Source: an uncultured Lachnospiraceae bacterium (GTDB lineage Bacteria > Bacillota > Clostridia > Lachnospirales > Lachnospiraceae). From it: 64,000 nucleotides of DNA. Of this stretch, positions 52,649 through 63,663 are shown one piece after another; within the stretch, counting starts at the first letter, position 1, and every line of letters begins with the position of its first letter. Position numbers and translations under genes: made by a program. The stretch is taken from NCBI GenBank assembly GCA_902765725.1, contig CACXAT010000002.1:186001-250000 (forward strand). Reading direction: 5' to 3'. The notes below the pieces were generated by a model that ran no database searches, was not told where the DNA came from, and was given only the letters and a program-made list of their open reading frames with translations.

Positions 52649-53656
52649 ATGGAAGAGGAAATCAAGGCACCGGTAACTGAAACTGTCGAAGAGGTCAAGG
52701 CTGCAGCGGCAGAGGAGACTGAAGTGAAGGAAGAAGCTCCGAAGGAGTCCATGGCGGATTATGAGGCAGAGATCGATGCCTCCCTGCGCAGATACGAGAG
52801 AGATGAGAAGGTGAAGTGCACCGTCATCAGCGTTGACGCGGACAAGGTCATGGTGGAACTTGGATCGACAACCGGCATCATCCGCAAGCAGGATGTCAGC
52901 GACGATCCTTCCTGCAATCTTCAGGAGAGCATTCATCAGGGCGATGAGATCGAGGCAACCGTTCTCCGCTCGGATGACGGTCACGGCCACGTAGTGCTGT
53001 CCATGAAGGCAGCGGCAGCTGCGAAGGCATGGGACAGACTGACCAGCCTTCTCGAGTCCAAAGACAGTGTTGAGGTGAAGATCACTGGTGTTACCAAGGC
53101 CGGTGTCATTACCATGCTGGAAGGTGTTCGCGGATTTATTCCGGCATCCAAGCTCAGTCTCGGATATGTCGCGGAGGATGATCTTCCGAACTGGATCGGC
53201 AAGACGATCGAAGTGCGCGTCATCACCGCAGAGCCGGAAGGAAGAAAGCTCGTTCTCTCCGCCAAGGAGATCCTGAGAGAGAAGGAAGCGCAGGAGCGCA
53301 AGGATGCGGCAGCTCTGGTCAAGGTCGGACTGGTGACAGAGGGCACCGTCGAGACGATCAAGGATTACGGCGCATTCATCAGCCTCGGCAAGGGAGTCAC
53401 AGGTCTTCTCCATGTGTCTCAGATCAGCCAGAAGCGCATCAAGACTCCGGCAGAGGTGCTGGAAGTCGGACAGAGCGTCAAGGTCAAGGTCACGAAGGTC
53501 GCAGACGGCAGGATCAGCCTGAGCATGAAGGCTCTGGAAGAGTCCGCTGCCCCGGAAGCTGCCGAAGAGAAGGAAGAGTTCAACTTCAAGCTTCCCAAGA
53601 GCGAGAACATCGGAACCGGACTGGGCGATCTGCTGAAGGGCCTGAAACTGAACTGA
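52649..53656 (+). CDS. S1-domain RNA-binding protein (RpsA-like)
   Basis: 335 residues from ATG 52649 (GGGAGG about 10 nt upstream). A Glu/Ala-rich N-terminal tail of 50 residues precedes three S1-type OB-folds: KVKCTVISVDADKVMVELG, then VEVKITGVTKAGVITMLEGVRGFIPASKLS, then VTEGTVETIKDYGAFISLGKGVTGLLHVSQIS. The third is the most canonical. The C-terminal tail ends in LPKSENIGTGLGDLLKGLKLN. Likely the Firmicutes-type short ribosomal S1 homologue that aids translation initiation. A strong terminator follows. Confidence 0.88.
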   Translation: MEEEIKAPVTETVEEVKAAAAEETEVKEEAPKESMADYEAEIDASLRRYERDEKVKCTVISVDADKVMVELGSTTGIIRKQDVSDDPSCNLQESIHQGDEIEATVLRSDDGHGHVVLSMKAAAAAKAWDRLTSLLESKDSVEVKITGVTKAGVITMLEGVRGFIPASKLSLGYVAEDDLPNWIGKTIEVRVITAEPEGRKLVLSAKEILREKEAQERKDAAALVKVGLVTEGTVETIKDYGAFISLGKGVTGLLHVSQISQKRIKTPAEVLEVGQSVKVKVTKVADGRISLSMKALEESAAPEAAEEKEEFNFKLPKSENIGTGLGDLLKGLKLN

Positions 53657-53671
53657 TTACAGAAAAAGATC

Positions 53672-53705
53672 GATCCGCAGGAATCAATCCTGCGGATCTT
53701 TTTTT
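53672..53705. terminator. Bidirectional terminator
   Basis: GATCCGCAGGA (53672-53682) with TCCTGCGGATC (53688-53698), preceded by A-tract and followed by TTTTTTT; lies between the S1-domain gene and convergent proC. Confidence 0.9.
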
Positions 53706-53726
53706 GAAGCAATGAGTCAGGCGCCT

Positions 53727-54518
53727 TCACATGCTGCGTGATTTGCTCACGCAGGCCTTCTCGGCCTCGATCACTGCGCTGCGGAATCCCTTCTCCTCCA
53801 GGACCCGGACTGCCTCCATGGTGGTCCCGCCCGGCGAGCAGACCATATCCTTCAGCTCGCCCGGATGCTTTCCGGTCTCCAGGACCATCTTTGCGGAGCC
53901 AAGGACCGCCTGGGCGGCGAACTTATAGGCCTGGGCGCGGGGCATGCCGTCCGCGACGGCCCCGTCAGCCATGGCTTCGATCAGCATGAAGACATAGGCG
54001 GGGGAGCTTCCCGACACGGAGGTCACCACGTCCAGGAGCCTTTCCGGCACCACCTCGGCTTTTCCGAAGCTCTCCAGGATGGAGAGGACACAGGCCAGCT
54101 CCTCGTCAGAGACGAATTCATTTCTGCAGACCCCGGTCATCCCCTCTTTGACCATGGCCGGCGTGTTGGGCATGGTGCGCACGATCTTCAGATCCCTTCC
54201 GAACTGCTCCCTCAGCCAGGAGAGGGTCTTGCCCGGCGCGATGGTCACGATGACGGTCTGTGGGCGTATCGTATCTTTGATCTGCGCGATCACTTCTTCA
54301 TAAAACTGCGGTTTTACCGACAGAAACAGGATGTCCGCCAGCTCTGCCGCCTCTGTGTTGCTGACACAGCGGATCTGCAGATCATGGCGGATCCTGTCCT
54401 GCGCCGCCGCGCTGCTGTCGGAAGCCATGAGGTCTTCCTGATTGCAGATCCGGGAGGAGAGGATCCCTCCGATAATGGCAGTTGCCATATTGCCGCATCC
54501 GATAAACGCCGTCTTCAT
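53727..54518 (-). CDS. proC: Pyrroline-5-carboxylate reductase
   Basis: 263 residues; last step of proline synthesis. The nucleotide-binding start is TAFIGCGNMATAIIGGIL, then DILFLSVKPQFYEEV and IVRTMPNTPAMVKEGMTG, with the C-terminal signature VTSVSGSSPAYVFMLIEAMADGAV and SPGGTTMEAVRVLE. Normal length. No proA or proB is nearby. Confidence 0.96.
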   Translation of the reverse strand: MKTAFIGCGNMATAIIGGILSSRICNQEDLMASDSSAAAQDRIRHDLQIRCVSNTEAAELADILFLSVKPQFYEEVIAQIKDTIRPQTVIVTIAPGKTLSWLREQFGRDLKIVRTMPNTPAMVKEGMTGVCRNEFVSDEELACVLSILESFGKAEVVPERLLDVVTSVSGSSPAYVFMLIEAMADGAVADGMPRAQAYKFAAQAVLGSAKMVLETGKHPGELKDMVCSPGGTTMEAVRVLEEKGFRSAVIEAEKACVSKSRSM

Positions 54519-54636
54519 AATTATTCCCCGTTATTCCCTTTCTTCCGCGCCTTTCAGGCGGAAATGAGTCTTACACGAATCGTTATAAAGTATAAATATC
54601 GGCTCTTTTCGAGTCAAGTTTGGCCATTTTTATAGC

Positions 54637-54665
54637 TTGACACAGAAATATGACTTGAGTAAAAT
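54637..54665 (+). promoter_or_regulatory. Promoter of the wall-binding NlpC/P60 gene
   Basis: TTGACA 54637-54642, 17-nt spacer, TAAAAT 54660-54665; leaves a leader of about 110 nt before ATG 54781. Confidence 0.75.
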
Positions 54666-54780
54666 TAAAACAAATGTAACAAAATTGTAATCATGACGCT
54701 TGAAGTTTAAATATCCCATTTCGAATTGATGAACAGGTGAATGAACAGGCGCGTTCGTGTGAAACAGGGGGAAAGAATTC

Positions 54781-56526
54781 ATGAGTAAGCGGCTGAGAGC
54801 CATGCTTCTTGCAACGGCGGCACTGATGATGATATCAGTTCCCGCGCATGCCGAATTCGTAACAACCGGACAGGGTGTTGTCTATCAGACGTCCGAGGGA
54901 GTTGTGACCGGACTTCACAAGGTAGGCGACTTTTATTATTTGTTTGACAATTCCGGCTATATGCAGACCGGAGTGCAGGTCATAGGTGGCAAATGGTACT
55001 ATTTCAGCCTTACAAACGGCAGGATGCAGTACGGCTGGATCCGTGAGGGGAGCAAGACCTACTACGCGGATCCCCAGACAGGCGAGCTGTATCGGGCGCG
55101 CGCTCTGGGAAGCCATTATTTCAACGCAGACGGAACCGAGAGAACCTACGGATACGGTGACGGCGAGGCCGCGGGAGCCGCTGCGGGCAGCTGGGTCAAA
55201 AAGGGTAAGAAGACGTATTATTATGACGCGTCCGGCTCCTATGTGACCGGCATGCAGACCATCGACGGCAATAAGTACTTCTTCAATGCCGCAGGCGTCC
55301 TGCAGAAGAAGAAATGGGTCACCTGGAACGGCAGCAAGTATTATGCCGGCACGAAGGGTGCCATCAAGACCAGTTCCTGGGTCAAGAAAACCTACTATGT
55401 GACAGAGACCGGTGAGCGGGCGAAGGGCCTGGTCAATATCGGGGGCCGTTATTATTTCTTTGCCTCAAAGAGCGGCAAGCTCAGGACCGGCAGGTTCAAG
55501 GTGGCCGGGAAGGTGTATATTGCCGGATCGGGCGGAGTGCTCAATCACAACCAGATCTTCAAGAGCGGCGGAGATAAATACTACGCGCAGGATGACTGCT
55601 CCCTGGCGAAGGGCCTGATCACCATCGGAGATAATATCTATTTCTTCAACCGCAAGAACTGCAAGATGGTCAGAGGCGTCAAGAAGAAGGTCAACGGCCA
55701 GTATTACTATTTCCAGAAGGGCGGCAAGGCAGCCCGGGAGAAATGGGTCAAGATCAAGGGGAAGTATTATTATTTCCGTGCGGACGGAACCATGGCTGTC
55801 AGCCAGACGGTTGATGAGTACCTGGTCGGAGCCGACGGGGCGCGCCTGAAGAAGATCCAGGCCAACGGCGCCAACAAGGTAGGCGGCAAGGTTTACCTGA
55901 TCGACGCCAACGGCAAGAGCTACACCAACACATGGGTGACCATCGGCAGCAATACGTATTACGCAGGCGCTGACGGCGCGGCTCTTACCGGTCTTCAGAC
56001 CATCGGCGGCTATCAGTATTATTTCAACAGCGATGGCGTGCTGGAGAAGAATACGATGGTTCTTGTGGGACAGACGGTATACACGATCAATAAGAACGGC
56101 CGTGTCACCAAGACCAGCTCGGACATCGGCTCTGCGATCGCGGCCTATGGCCAGAAGTTCGTAGGCAATCCGTATGTATACGGCGGAACGAGCCTGACGA
56201 ACGGCTGTGACTGCTCCGGATTCGCGCTGGCGCTTCACGCCCACTTCGGGATCAAGCTGCTCAGAGTATCGGATGACCAGATGCACGGCCCCTCCGCGGC
56301 CTACCAGCAGCAGGGCTACAAGAAGGGCACCGTGATCCGTGACAGCAATCTCCTGCCCGGAGACCTGATCTTCTACGGATCGGCCAACTATTCATCCCAC
56401 ACCGCGGTTTACATCGGCAACAACAAGGTCGTTCACGCCGCGAATACGAGGATGGGCATCATCATTACGGATATCGACTGGTGTCCGGGACGCATTCACA
56501 ACAAGGCGATGCGCTACTGGGCATAA
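54781..56526 (+). CDS. Cell-wall-binding repeat protein with NlpC/P60 peptidase
   Basis: 581 residues. A signal peptide (RLRAMLLATAALMMISVPAHA) is followed by about 18 CW_binding-type repeats of 20 residues (GWIREGSKTYYADPQTGELYRA; GKYYYFRADGTMAV), the fold that binds choline or wall polymers. The C-terminal NlpC/P60 domain has the catalytic Cys in CDCSGFALAL, His in SSHTAVYIG, and VVHAAN. A secreted hydrolase anchored through its repeats. The catalytic core is a paralogue of the protein at the left edge. GGGGGAAAG precedes the ATG. Confidence 0.93.
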   Translation: MSKRLRAMLLATAALMMISVPAHAEFVTTGQGVVYQTSEGVVTGLHKVGDFYYLFDNSGYMQTGVQVIGGKWYYFSLTNGRMQYGWIREGSKTYYADPQTGELYRARALGSHYFNADGTERTYGYGDGEAAGAAAGSWVKKGKKTYYYDASGSYVTGMQTIDGNKYFFNAAGVLQKKKWVTWNGSKYYAGTKGAIKTSSWVKKTYYVTETGERAKGLVNIGGRYYFFASKSGKLRTGRFKVAGKVYIAGSGGVLNHNQIFKSGGDKYYAQDDCSLAKGLITIGDNIYFFNRKNCKMVRGVKKKVNGQYYYFQKGGKAAREKWVKIKGKYYYFRADGTMAVSQTVDEYLVGADGARLKKIQANGANKVGGKVYLIDANGKSYTNTWVTIGSNTYYAGADGAALTGLQTIGGYQYYFNSDGVLEKNTMVLVGQTVYTINKNGRVTKTSSDIGSAIAAYGQKFVGNPYVYGGTSLTNGCDCSGFALALHAHFGIKLLRVSDDQMHGPSAAYQQQGYKKGTVIRDSNLLPGDLIFYGSANYSSHTAVYIGNNKVVHAANTRMGIIITDIDWCPGRIHNKAMRYWA

Positions 56527-56556
56527 TACAGAAACTGCAGAAACTTAAGAAACAGA

Positions 56557-56588
56557 CCGCCGGCAGAGATCCTGCCGGCGGTTTTCAT
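56557..56588 (+). terminator. Terminator after the wall-binding NlpC/P60 gene
   Basis: CCGCCGGCAG (56557-56566) with CTGCCGGCGG (56572-56581), then TTTTCATTT. Confidence 0.88.
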
Positions 56589-56637
56589 TTCGCAGCAGGT
56601 CGATATGAAAATTAAGAAAGATTTCACAGGATATACA

Positions 56638-56667
56638 TTGATAGAGCCTGTCGTCGCGGATTATACT
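56638..56667 (+). promoter_or_regulatory. Promoter of the Zor-like motor genes
   Basis: TTGATA 56638-56643, 18-nt spacer, TATACT 56662-56667; leader of about 95 nt. Confidence 0.6.
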
Positions 56668-56767
56668 AGCCTATATCAGTATCTGCGCTTTCTGACGCGG
56701 AGCTGGTGCAGAAGGTACACGGAGCCGGGGGAGTGGACCGGTACTTTATCATAAGGGGAAGCTGTCT

Positions 56768-58576
56768 ATGAGAAAATTTTCCAATGTTGTCGTTGGTCTG
56801 ACCGCAGCCGGAGTGTGCGCGCTCATCACCTATCTGACGATCGATTCCAGTTTATCGAATATTATCTACAATCTGTGTTTCCTCGCGGTCATGCTGATGA
56901 TCATGGCAGTCGGCCTGGGGATCGGTTTCTCGCGTTTTGTACAGACGAGATCCGGACTTGACCGGGCGACCAAGAAGATGAAGCAGCTGTCGATGAGCGG
57001 CGGGAACATGGCGACGATCACAAGCCCGGGCGCCACGCTCTTCGGCGTCCCGTATCTTGACGCGAAGTATCAGGAGTATCTCTCCTTCCTGCACAAGACC
57101 AACAGCCCGACGGATATCGGCGACTATATCGGTGAGTATGAGATCAACAACTATACCCACCGCCGTCTTGTGGAGATGGTTCCGGATATCCTGACCAGCC
57201 TTGGCATCCTGGGTACCTTCGTTGGCCTGGTGCTCGGCCTTCGCGGGTTCAATCCCACCAGCTACGAGGCTATGTCCGGCTCGGTGGAGACGCTGATCAA
57301 GGGTATCAAGGTCGCCTTCGTCACGTCGATCTACGGCCTGTCCCTGTCTCTGGCATTCTCCTACTGGCTGCGCGGGACCCTGACTTCGGTCTCCGAGTCT
57401 CTTGACCGGTTCCTGGATGCCTACTATACGACGGTCGTTCCGCCGACAGACGCGACGGCGATGAACCATATCATCGCGAACCAGAATTCCCAGACGAAGC
57501 TGATGCAGCAGATGCAGAAGGATCTGGCGAAGGAGGTCGCCCAGAGCCTGTCGGCATCGATCCAGCCCACGGTCGAGCATCTTGACCAGACGATGGACAA
57601 CTTCACCGACGTTGTTACCCTGAACCAGGAAAAGCTCATGGAGAACATCGCGGAGCGGGTTGCCCGCACCATGAAGCAGGAGTTCTTCTCTGAGTTTATC
57701 GAGATGCGCCGGGTCATGGGAGAGACCAATAAGACTCAGAGAGAGCATCTGCAGTTTATCCGGGAAGCGGAGAACCAGTTCCAGACGGATGTCCTGGCGG
57801 GCGAGAACCGGATGTCCCAGGCGATGGAGGCTTCCTCCGACGTAGTCATGCGCGCTCTTGAGGCGATGAACCAGCAGGAGCAGATGGTGGCCGGATTTGT
57901 CGGCGACATGCAGGCCGCGATGAACGGCATCGCCCAGACCAGTGACCTGAGCCTGCGGATGACGCAGCAGATGGATCATCTCATCAATATGAATGATGAC
58001 GTCGCGGACAAGATGATGGAGGTCGCAAAGCTGAACGAGCAGTACACCAAGAGCCTGGCTTCCGTGCAGGCGGCAAACTCTGACCTGTCAGAGGGCCTGT
58101 CCGTCATGAACGACGCGAATATCAGGATGACGGATCAGATCTCCAAGATGAACAGCGTCACCGTCGAAGCCCTCGACAAAGGAAGCAGGATGCAGGCGGA
58201 ATACAACAATTCCGCTTCGGAATACCTGACCGCGATCAGGGAATCCCAGACACAGCTGTCGGAGCAGATGCAGACGCAGCAGCAGAATCTGAGAGAATTC
58301 ACGGATTATATGACGCAGGTGCTCTCCAGGATGTCGAAGCTGACAGAGATCACCAGCCAGGCAGCGATGAATCTGACCGAGCGGGCAGACAAGATCAAGT
58401 CCCTGGAGAATGGGGCGGATATGACAGAGATGACGGCCGCCCTGAACCGTCTTGTCGAGCTGGAGGAGGCCAGAGAGCGCAGAGAGCGCAAAGAGCAGCA
58501 GGAGAGAGAGGAAGCGGCGCGCAGGGACAGTGAGGCGCAGACCTCCCGCAGGAGAGGCTTCTTCTCCAGAGGCTGA
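56768..58576 (+). CDS. ZorA-like MotA/TolQ/ExbB proton-channel protein with long tail
   Basis: 602 residues. Two N-terminal membrane helices (VVVGLTAAGVCALITYLTI; NLCFLAVMLMIMAVGLGIGF), then the MotA/TolQ/ExbB core with DILTSLGILGTFVGLVLGL and VAFVTSIYGLSLSLAFSYW. Residues 230-560 are a long, mostly helical cytoplasmic tail rich in Gln, Met and Glu, ending in a charged RERRERKEQQ segment. A five-unit stator with a long tail is known for ZorA of Zorya defence systems. The next gene is the matching ZorB-like protein. The absence of zorC, zorD or other effector genes makes this an orphan motor. Confidence 0.8.
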   Translation: MRKFSNVVVGLTAAGVCALITYLTIDSSLSNIIYNLCFLAVMLMIMAVGLGIGFSRFVQTRSGLDRATKKMKQLSMSGGNMATITSPGATLFGVPYLDAKYQEYLSFLHKTNSPTDIGDYIGEYEINNYTHRRLVEMVPDILTSLGILGTFVGLVLGLRGFNPTSYEAMSGSVETLIKGIKVAFVTSIYGLSLSLAFSYWLRGTLTSVSESLDRFLDAYYTTVVPPTDATAMNHIIANQNSQTKLMQQMQKDLAKEVAQSLSASIQPTVEHLDQTMDNFTDVVTLNQEKLMENIAERVARTMKQEFFSEFIEMRRVMGETNKTQREHLQFIREAENQFQTDVLAGENRMSQAMEASSDVVMRALEAMNQQEQMVAGFVGDMQAAMNGIAQTSDLSLRMTQQMDHLINMNDDVADKMMEVAKLNEQYTKSLASVQAANSDLSEGLSVMNDANIRMTDQISKMNSVTVEALDKGSRMQAEYNNSASEYLTAIRESQTQLSEQMQTQQQNLREFTDYMTQVLSRMSKLTEITSQAAMNLTERADKIKSLENGADMTEMTAALNRLVELEEARERRERKEQQEREEAARRDSEAQTSRRRGFFSRG

Positions 58577-58597
58577 AGGGCAGATGGGGGATTATAA

Positions 58598-59626
58598 GTG
58601 AAAAAAGTCAACCGAAGAAAAATGAACGATGCGGGTGCCCACAATATATGGCGTTCCTACTCGGATATGATGTCGGGGCTGCTCCTTCTGTTCGTTCTGA
58701 TCATGGCAGTGTGCCTGATGCAGGCACAGAAGAATTACAATGACAAGCTCGCGGAGCAGGCGTCCAGGATCGAGACCCAGGATGAGCTGAAGCAGACCCA
58801 GACCGCCCTTTCCACCAAGGAATCGGAGCTGGAGCAGCAGTCGCTGACTCTCACGGATCTGCAGAATGCCCTGGAGAAGCAGGCGGCGACCCTCGCGACC
58901 AGGGAGTCGGAGCTGGAAGCGGCCCAGCTGACGCTGGAAGATCAGAAGACCCTCCTGTCCCAGCAGGAATCCGAGCTGGAGGTCAGGGACGCGGCACTTC
59001 TGACCAGCCAGGCCAAGCTGGACGAGCAGAATCAGCTGATGAGCGAGCAGCAGGCGAAGATCGACCAGATCATCGGCGTCAAGGCGGACCTGATCGATTC
59101 ACTGAACAAGGAATTCACCGAGAACCAGATCAATGTGGACATCGACTCCCAGACAGGGGCGATCGTCCTGGATTCCAGCGTTCTGTTCGCCCTGGATGAA
59201 TATGTCCTGACGCCGGAGGGCCAGCAGACACTGTACCAGATCCTGCCGGTCTACTGTCAGGTGCTGCTGAGCGAAGATTATTTCGACTATGTGGCAGAGA
59301 TCATCATAGACGGCTACACCGATTCCCAGGGTGATTATCTCACGAACCTGACGCTGTCCCAGAACAGAGCCTACGCAGTGGCCGAGTACCTGCTGGGGAT
59401 CAGCGGCGGATTTCTGGATCAGGACAGGGCCGCGGCGCTCCAGGAGAAGCTCACGGCAAACGGAAGATCTGAGTCGAACCTGATCTACAGGGCGGACGGG
59501 ACCGAGGACAGTGATGCTTCCAGGCGAGTCGAGGTCAAGTTCCGTCTGAAGGATGACGAGATGATCCAGGAGCTGTCGGATATCATAGCGGATGCCAGAA
59601 CGACCGGAGAGACTGGCGGCAATTGA
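58598..59626 (+). CDS. ZorB-like MotB/OmpA-domain stator protein
   Basis: 342 residues. The single N-terminal membrane helix carries the ion-carrying Asp23 in SYSDMMSGLLLLFVLIM. A coiled coil built of repeated ESELE-type heptads follows (about 45-160), then a C-terminal OmpA/MotB peptidoglycan-binding domain (LDSSVLFALDEYVLTPEGQQ, IIIDGYTDSQGDYLTNLTLSQNRAYAV). It would pair with the upstream channel protein and anchor it to peptidoglycan; 21 nt separate the genes. The coiled coil is longer than in MotB. The final residues are Asp/Glu-rich. Confidence 0.82.
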   Translation: MKKVNRRKMNDAGAHNIWRSYSDMMSGLLLLFVLIMAVCLMQAQKNYNDKLAEQASRIETQDELKQTQTALSTKESELEQQSLTLTDLQNALEKQAATLATRESELEAAQLTLEDQKTLLSQQESELEVRDAALLTSQAKLDEQNQLMSEQQAKIDQIIGVKADLIDSLNKEFTENQINVDIDSQTGAIVLDSSVLFALDEYVLTPEGQQTLYQILPVYCQVLLSEDYFDYVAEIIIDGYTDSQGDYLTNLTLSQNRAYAVAEYLLGISGGFLDQDRAAALQEKLTANGRSESNLIYRADGTEDSDASRRVEVKFRLKDDEMIQELSDIIADARTTGETGGN

Positions 59627-59648
59627 ACGGATCCGGACGGGGGATGAT

Positions 59649-59969
59649 ATGATCATGCTGGGCAGGAAACATACCGTGAAGAAGGCAGAGGCGGTGACAG
59701 AAGCGGTGAAGGAACCGCAGATCCGGGAAGTCGGTAAGGAGGGAGATTCCCCGGGCAGGCGCCGGAACAGACACGGGAAGAGAGGCAGACAGAAGAAGCA
59801 CTCTGCGGCGGCGCTGCTGCTTGCGGCGGCAGATCCGAAGAAGAGAGCTGCCATGTCGAAGGGGATGGTGCGCCGGCAGAAGAGGGCGGCTCATCTCGCG
59901 GCTGCAGTAAGGCTCGTGATACGGTATCTGAACGCCCGTGACCGCAGGACGATCTATCGGAATAAATGA
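59649..59969 (+). CDS. Small highly basic protein downstream of the motor genes
   Basis: 106 residues from ATG 59649, with GGACGGGGG upstream. Very rich in Lys, Arg and Ala; the middle contains RRRNRHGKRGRQKKHSAAAL and the end is Arg-rich (VRLVIRYLNARDRRTIYRNK). No family recognised. It follows the ZorB-like gene by 22 nt and precedes the terminator, so it is the third gene of that operon. It may bind nucleic acid or the acidic tail of a partner. Confidence 0.55.
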   Translation: MIMLGRKHTVKKAEAVTEAVKEPQIREVGKEGDSPGRRRNRHGKRGRQKKHSAAALLLAAADPKKRAAMSKGMVRRQKRAAHLAAAVRLVIRYLNARDRRTIYRNK

Positions 59970-59977
59970 CAATACAG

Positions 59978-60022
59978 GCAGGACTGTCCCGCCTTTTCAA
60001 GGCGGCGGCAGTCCTGCTTTTT
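59978..60022 (+). terminator. Terminator ending the motor operon
   Basis: GCAGGACTG (59978-59986) with CAGTCCTGC (60009-60017) plus an inner CCGCCTT/AAGGCGG helix, followed by TTTTT. Confidence 0.9.
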
Positions 60023-60058
60023 GCCCCGGCAGCGTAGCCTTTTGCTCTGTTTGTTTCG

Positions 60059-60087
60059 TTGACTGGCATTATGGTGCGTGCTAAAAT
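60059..60087 (+). promoter_or_regulatory. Promoter of the A/V-type ATPase operon
   Basis: TTGACT 60059-60064, 17-nt spacer, TAAAAT 60082-60087. Confidence 0.8.
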
Positions 60088-60124
60088 TGACAGGATTGAT
60101 AGTACTCCAAAGGAGGTGAAGGCA

Positions 60125-60436
60125 ATGGCCAAAAGTACCATCGATGCGATCCGTGAAGTGGAGAGACAGACACTGGAAGCGGAAAAGCAGGCGGCCTCTG
60201 ACGCACGGCTTCTGTCCGCCAGGACGAAGGAAGACGCGCAGAAGCTGGTCAGGGATACGATCGCCAGGGCACAGGCTGACGCGGAAGCGATGCTGAAGGA
60301 AGCCGAAGCGAAGCAGAAGGAGCTGGTTGACCAGAAATCCAGAGAGACTGTGAAAGCAGTCGAGGATCTGAAGACTGCCGCCGGAGCGAAGAGCAAAGAG
60401 GCGGTCAGGGCCATCCTGGATATCATCAGCGGCTGA
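60125..60436 (+). CDS. V-type ATP synthase subunit G/H (peripheral stalk)
   Basis: 103 residues from ATG 60125 (AGGAGGTG upstream). One long Ala/Lys/Glu/Gln helix (STIDAIREVERQTLEAEKQA ... ARAQADAEAMLKEAEAKQKE), as expected for the coiled-coil stalk subunit that pairs with subunit E. First gene of the ATPase operon. Confidence 0.85.
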   Translation: MAKSTIDAIREVERQTLEAEKQAASDARLLSARTKEDAQKLVRDTIARAQADAEAMLKEAEAKQKELVDQKSRETVKAVEDLKTAAGAKSKEAVRAILDIISG

Positions 60437-60502
60437 CAGCAGCGCTGACAGATTCATGAAAGGCAGCATTGGTATACTGCCGGAAAGGAGAGAAAACAGC
60501 CT

Positions 60503-63006
<2,504 letters not shown>

Positions 63007-63060
63007 TCCATACGATCAGAAGAAGCAGTAAAGTACGCATATTAGACGAGGAGACTGGAA

Positions 63061-63651
63061 ATGGCAGGTTTGGATAAGATTTTAGAGGACATTCGCAGCG
63101 AATCCGCGGCGGCGGTTGCCTCTGTCACCGAAGCGGCGCAGGCCGAGCGGGACAAGGCCCTTGCTGAAGCCGCGAAGGATGCGGACGCCCAGGCGCAGAA
63201 GATCCTGTCCCAGGCACAGAGCCAGGCCGACGATCTGATCGCCAGAGCGGATTCTGCCGCGCAGCTTCGCAGACGCCGCCTGCTTCTGGAGACCAAACAG
63301 GAGCTGATCGCGTCTGTGATCGACAAGGCAAAGCAGACCATCCTGGATCTTCCGGACAGTGATTATTTCGATCTGATCCTGAAACTGATCGGGAGCAACG
63401 CGCTTCCGAAGGAGGGTGAGATCTGCTTTAACAGAAAAGACTTTGCCCGTCTGCCGAAGGATTTCGCAGCGAAGCTCGTTGCGTCTCTCCCGGCCGGCGC
63501 GAAGCTGAATGTTTCAAAAGAGGAAGCGGACATCGACGGCGGATTCATCCTGAAGTATGACGGGATCGAACAGAATCTGTCCCTGGACGAGATCTTTGAG
63601 GAGAATCGGGACCGTATGACGGACACAGCAGGGAAGCTGATGTTTTCATAA
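63061..63651 (+). CDS. ntpE: V-type ATP synthase subunit E (peripheral stalk)
   Basis: 196 residues. The N-terminal half is a long Ala/Glu/Gln-rich helix (ILEDIRSESAAAVASVTEAA), pairing with subunit G/H; the C-terminal half is a globular head with LNVSKEEADIDGGFILKYDGIEQNLSLDEIF, typical of the family. Preceded by GAGGAGACTGGAA. Confidence 0.93.
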   Translation: MAGLDKILEDIRSESAAAVASVTEAAQAERDKALAEAAKDADAQAQKILSQAQSQADDLIARADSAAQLRRRRLLLETKQELIASVIDKAKQTILDLPDSDYFDLILKLIGSNALPKEGEICFNRKDFARLPKDFAAKLVASLPAGAKLNVSKEEADIDGGFILKYDGIEQNLSLDEIFEENRDRMTDTAGKLMFS

Positions 63652-63663
63652 AGGAGGAGAGCA

